Positions 44,378 through 47,327 of a stretch of DNA of 47,327 nt are shown piece after piece. The first letter of the stretch is position 1, and every line of letters starts with the position of its first letter. A model generated the notes under the pieces. The model searched no databases. It saw nothing but the letters and a program-made list of their open reading frames with translations, and was not told the origin of the DNA. Position numbers and translations under genes: made by a program. The DNA lies in contig JAAYSJ010000168.1 in NCBI GenBank assembly GCA_012518395.1, forward strand, positions 1 through 47,327, given 5' to 3'. The stretch is from Clostridiales bacterium (lineage in GTDB: Bacteria > Bacillota > Clostridia > Caldicoprobacterales > UBA3941).

Positions 44378-45574
44378 TTGAACCGATCTGAGATGATTGA
44401 AAGAGCCCAAAACCACTTGGGTGGCTTAATTGAAAGCCAATTAGAACGCATTGAGAGAATGAAGGCCTCAAAGGATTTTATCCAATATGATAGTTTGGAT
44501 ACTATCGTTATAGGAGTTGTTGGCGGAGACGGGATAGGCCCGTTTATAACAGCCCAGGCCCAAAGGATACTGGAATTTCTTCTAAAGGATCAGGTTTCTG
44601 CAGGTAAGGTTGCATTTAAAATTATTGATGGTCTGACAATTGAAAACAGAGCCAAGCAGAATAAAGCCATACCGGAAGATATATTAGAAGAACTAAAACA
44701 ATGTCATGTTATATTAAAAGGTCCTACCACTACCCCCAGGGCAGGCGATCCATGGCCAAACATTGAGAGTGCCAACGTTGCTATGAGAAAAGAGCTGGAT
44801 CTATTCGCCAATGTGCGTCCCGTTAAGGTACCCGAGGAAGGTATCGATTGGGTATTCTATCGAGAAAATACAGAGGGGGCTTATGCTCTTGGCAGCGACG
44901 GCTTAGAAGTTAACGAGGACCTGTTTATGGATTTTACCGTCGCCACCTATGAGGGTTCCAGGCGCATAATAAAGGCGGCCTTTGACTATGCAGATAAATC
45001 CGGCGCTAATAAGGTGACCGTGGTAACTAAAGCCAATGTCATTAAGACCACTGACGGCAAGTTTCTGAAGATTGCAGCGGAGGTCGCAAAAGAATATCCC
45101 GATGTGGAATGGGATGATTGGTACATAGACATTATGACAGCCAAGCTGGTGGATACCAAGAGGAGATCCCAGTTTAAGGTAATGGTGCTTCCCAACCTGT
45201 ATGGGGATATCCTCACTGACGAGGCCGCAGAGTTTCAGGGCGGCGTCGGTACAGCCGGGAGTGCCAATATAGGTACGAGATACGCGATGTTTGAGGCTAT
45301 CCATGGCTCGGCCCCCAGGATGGTGGATGAAGGCCGGGGCGGATATGCAGACCCCAGCAGTATAATACGAGGTGCTGCCATGCTACTGGAGCATATCGGA
45401 TATCATAAAGAGGCCAAAAAGTTATCTATGGCCCTTGATATATGCGGCCAATTTGAAAAAGAGTTGATCATAACCGGCAGGGATACAGGCGCTACCAGTG
45501 AGGAATTCTCTGATTATATTATGAGAACTTTGGAAAGAGATGATCTGGAGGATAAGTGGAATTCCTATCTGTGA
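44378..45574 (+). CDS. Isocitrate/isopropylmalate-type dehydrogenase
   Basis: A 398-residue member of the metal-dependent beta-decarboxylating dehydrogenases, most likely isocitrate dehydrogenase. Motifs are GGDGIGP, KGPTTTPRAGDPWPNIES, the substrate arginine loop LFANVRPVKVP, VFYRENTEGAYALGS, and the Asp pair in NLYGDILTDEAAEF. A cofactor loop HGSAPRMVDEGRGG follows; it lacks the clear Lys-Tyr pair of NADP enzymes, so NAD or mixed use is possible. The TTG at 44378 has GGAGG eight bases upstream. It may make 2-oxoglutarate for glutamate; alternatives are 3-isopropylmalate or homoisocitrate. Confidence 0.85.
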   Translation: MNRSEMIERAQNHLGGLIESQLERIERMKASKDFIQYDSLDTIVIGVVGGDGIGPFITAQAQRILEFLLKDQVSAGKVAFKIIDGLTIENRAKQNKAIPEDILEELKQCHVILKGPTTTPRAGDPWPNIESANVAMRKELDLFANVRPVKVPEEGIDWVFYRENTEGAYALGSDGLEVNEDLFMDFTVATYEGSRRIIKAAFDYADKSGANKVTVVTKANVIKTTDGKFLKIAAEVAKEYPDVEWDDWYIDIMTAKLVDTKRRSQFKVMVLPNLYGDILTDEAAEFQGGVGTAGSANIGTRYAMFEAIHGSAPRMVDEGRGGYADPSSIIRGAAMLLEHIGYHKEAKKLSMALDICGQFEKELIITGRDTGATSEEFSDYIMRTLERDDLEDKWNSYL

Positions 45575-45696
45575 TCCATGGTTTAGAATCCTGCATATAT
45601 TTTAATATATTAAATCCTATATGCTTGGATATATATGAACCAAGCTAATGATACCCACATATAATATATCAAGTTATTGTATGGGGTGATGATATT

Positions 45697-47327
45697 ATGA
45701 GTATACAAGATTTAATAGATGCTGCACCCCCCGGGGGTGCAGTTGTTGTATCCGCTGGCGTTTACAATGAACAATTGATAATTAACAAGTCTTTAACATT
45801 GCAGGGGCCCACTGCCGGTGAAGCGATAATAGACGCATCGGGGCTTTTGGATATACCTACCATTCAAATATTAAGTGATAACGTAACCATTAAAGACCTT
45901 ATTATTCAAAATGGCCCCCTTCATGGAATTCAAGCAGGCGATGTTTCATATCCGGATCTAACCAAGATCACTATCGCAAATAACTCTATTCTAGGACATG
46001 GCAACGCAGGAATACTAACCAATCATGGAGCATCCATGACTATAAAAAATAATAATGTTAGAAATAATGGTATCGGTTCTGGGTTCAACCGTGGAGGAAT
46101 AATTCTCTATCCTCATGGTGCCACTGATATAATTGATAATTTGATAATCAATAATAATATTGATGGGATTTTTGCAAGGGCCAGTGATACAGGGCTAGTC
46201 ATCACGAACAATGTGATAGAAGATCATTTAGAAGCTGGTATTCTCCTTACATGGGACGAAAGAAATGTTAGCATTTCAAACAACACTATCAAAAATTGCG
46301 GTGATGGCAACTTTGATGAGCAGGGCGGTATTGTAATAGTACAATCAATGGCTGAAATAATCCAGGATAATACCATTGAAGCCTGTGCACCGTCTGCAAT
46401 CTTTTGGGGCTGGGTTCCTACTACAGGTAGCCCGCCAAGCGAGATACTAATAAGCGGTAATGAAATCAAAAATAATGCCAGGGACGGAATATATTTGTTC
46501 TCTCAGGGTTCCGGTGGCTGGATACCACCAGATATATTTCCCCTTGAACCTCTAATAACAGGCAATATAATAGAAAATAATATAAGGGCAGGAATATATG
46601 TAAGCAATCTTTATTATTACAGCCCGGGTAGTGCCAATCCAACAATTCATGATAATAATATTACAGGTAACGACTGGGGGGTCCTTAATGCTACTGCACA
46701 AATTGTGAATGCCACCGAAAACTGGTGGGGAAATAATAGCGGGCCTTACCAACCTGACCTTAATCCTGACGGGGCAGGAGATCCGGTAAGTGATAGGGTA
46801 GATTTCATACCATGGCAGACCAGGCAGCCAATCATTAAAATATCTGGGTGTACGGTTCAAGATGTGAGCCTGGAAGGATATGATATATCACCCTTAGGGG
46901 ATGGGACTGCCAAAGTGAAATTGATAATAAAAGTTAAGGGACGGGTCTTTGCTACTTCAGATGGTGTGGGCACTATGTTTGATTTTGAGAAATGGTTTGT
47001 CAAACGCCTTATCATGAAAGTCCCTGAACTAAAAAAGATAAGCCCTGTAATCACTCCCACCTCCACCTGCTGGGCCTTCGCACTTGGAAACATGATCCAG
47101 ATCAGCATTGAACTCTGTATAGCCGTGGATATGCAAGGTAGACATAATGTTTTAATACCAGTACGCAGATTCTGTTCACCGCGTACAAATCTAATCGAAT
47201 GCAATGCAAAAGGTGGTATCGATATACCTGAGGCTATTCAGGATAAAGGGGGTTCCAAATCTCAAGAATGCATAAATGCCGAGGTAATCTTTAGTTCATG
47301 CTGGTTTGAGGAGAACCTAAATTGCAG
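45697..47327 (+). CDS. Right-handed beta-helix protein with Cys-rich C-terminal domain (partial)
   Basis: Open to the right edge (at least 543 residues, no stop). It starts MSIQDLIDAAPPGGAVVVSA, a pectate-lyase-like beta-helix opening (DAAPPGGAVVVSAGVYNEQL). About 15 turns of an N-N-x-I/GI ladder follow (NosD/Beta_helix-like, roughly residues 45-360). The last 180 residues are different: SGCTVQDVSLEGYDISPLG, VLIPVRRFCSPRTN and several cysteines (SQECINAE, FSSCWFEE). No signal peptide or membrane helix is seen, so it may be a cytosolic assembly protein such as a spore-coat or exosporium component. That is inference. The ATG follows GGGGTGA. Confidence 0.7.
   Translation, partial: MSIQDLIDAAPPGGAVVVSAGVYNEQLIINKSLTLQGPTAGEAIIDASGLLDIPTIQILSDNVTIKDLIIQNGPLHGIQAGDVSYPDLTKITIANNSILGHGNAGILTNHGASMTIKNNNVRNNGIGSGFNRGGIILYPHGATDIIDNLIINNNIDGIFARASDTGLVITNNVIEDHLEAGILLTWDERNVSISNNTIKNCGDGNFDEQGGIVIVQSMAEIIQDNTIEACAPSAIFWGWVPTTGSPPSEILISGNEIKNNARDGIYLFSQGSGGWIPPDIFPLEPLITGNIIENNIRAGIYVSNLYYYSPGSANPTIHDNNITGNDWGVLNATAQIVNATENWWGNNSGPYQPDLNPDGAGDPVSDRVDFIPWQTRQPIIKISGCTVQDVSLEGYDISPLGDGTAKVKLIIKVKGRVFATSDGVGTMFDFEKWFVKRLIMKVPELKKISPVITPTSTCWAFALGNMIQISIELCIAVDMQGRHNVLIPVRRFCSPRTNLIECNAKGGIDIPEAIQDKGGSKSQECINAEVIFSSCWFEENLNC
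45722..45742. promoter_or_regulatory. GC-rich palindrome in the start of the beta-helix gene
   Basis: CTGCACCCCC and its exact complement flank one C, 23 bases after the start of the ATG. A 10-bp stem here is very stable and might limit initiation; it also codes AAPPGGA. Confidence 0.5.

Noticed and set aside
45601-45650. Hairpin GCTTGG/CCAAGC after the dehydrogenase gene as terminator
   Set aside because: Six-base stem with an 11-base loop and no following U-run.
1-47327. CRISPR arrays, tRNA/rRNA genes, transposases, phage genes, biosynthetic clusters
   Set aside because: Scanned for regular spaced repeats, cloverleaf-like segments and typical proteins on both strands; none seen.

Overview
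The window looks like a chromosomal segment of an anaerobic, endospore-forming, low-GC Clostridia-type Firmicute. The evidence is spoIVFA/spoIVFB homologues, pyruvate formate-lyase with its activase, a ferredoxin-linked 2-oxoacid oxidoreductase, methylglyoxal synthase, the clostridial order maf-mre-mrdA-min-rodA-mgsA-spoIVF-TIGR03960-TIGR03936-rng, G-rich Shine-Dalgarno sites and frequent GTG/TTG starts. No rRNA, tRNA, CRISPR array, transposase or prophage gene was found. Genus cannot be set from sequence reading alone.

Region 1 (1-6.4 kb): start of a response regulator, pflB-pflA, an unlisted 46-codon gene, a secreted glycine/asparagine-repeat protein, nth, and a divergent pair made of a DUF3343 Se/S-carrier-like protein and a class V aminotransferase (cysteine desulfurase family). 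Region 2 (6.4-17.4 kb): an ECF transporter S component, a membrane-sensor PP2C phosphatase (MASE3-like plus SpoIIE), an HPr-like gene upstream of dinB, a full pyruvate dehydrogenase complex operon (flavin-binding protein, E1alpha, E1beta, E2, E3) and an AlaA-type aminotransferase. Region 3 (17.5-32.9 kb): the envelope and division block. Read in its direction of transcription (minus strand) it is DUF4321, maf, mreB, mreC, mreD, mrdA (PBP2), minC, minD, minE, rodA, mgsA, spoIVFA-like, spoIVFB, TIGR03960, TIGR03936, rng. radC, often between maf and mreB, is absent. Region 4 (33-40 kb): Na/Pi cotransporter with PhoU-like tail, an orphan NfeD protein, three tandem overlapping M42 aminopeptidases and a divergent MurE-like ligase. 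Region 5 (40-47.3 kb): ferredoxin, alpha, beta and gamma subunits of a VOR/KOR-type oxidoreductase with an upstream P-loop ATPase, a YigZ/IMPACT protein, a divergent isocitrate/isopropylmalate-type dehydrogenase, and a right-handed beta-helix protein with a cysteine-rich C-terminal part that runs off the window.

Together the genes allow pyruvate to be split to formate, oxidised with NAD (PDH), or diverted through methylglyoxal; the 2-oxoacid:ferredoxin oxidoreductase probably handles branched-chain 2-oxoacids or 2-oxoglutarate. The central block couples cell elongation (Mre, PBP2, RodA), division-site choice (Min) and sporulation proteolysis.

The least explained signals are non-coding. A dispersed intergenic repeat of about 100 bp occurs near 10.7, 29.2 and 34.8 kb; two copies share 29 of 30 bases. 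A possible three-way-junction RNA leader lies upstream of mrdA, and a REP-like element supplies the ribosome-binding site of the ATPase gene. Among proteins, the beta-helix/Cys-rich protein, the 46-residue protein, the HPr paralogue with an altered His-15 loop and the MurE-like ligase lacking its substrate motif are the best candidates for new biology.
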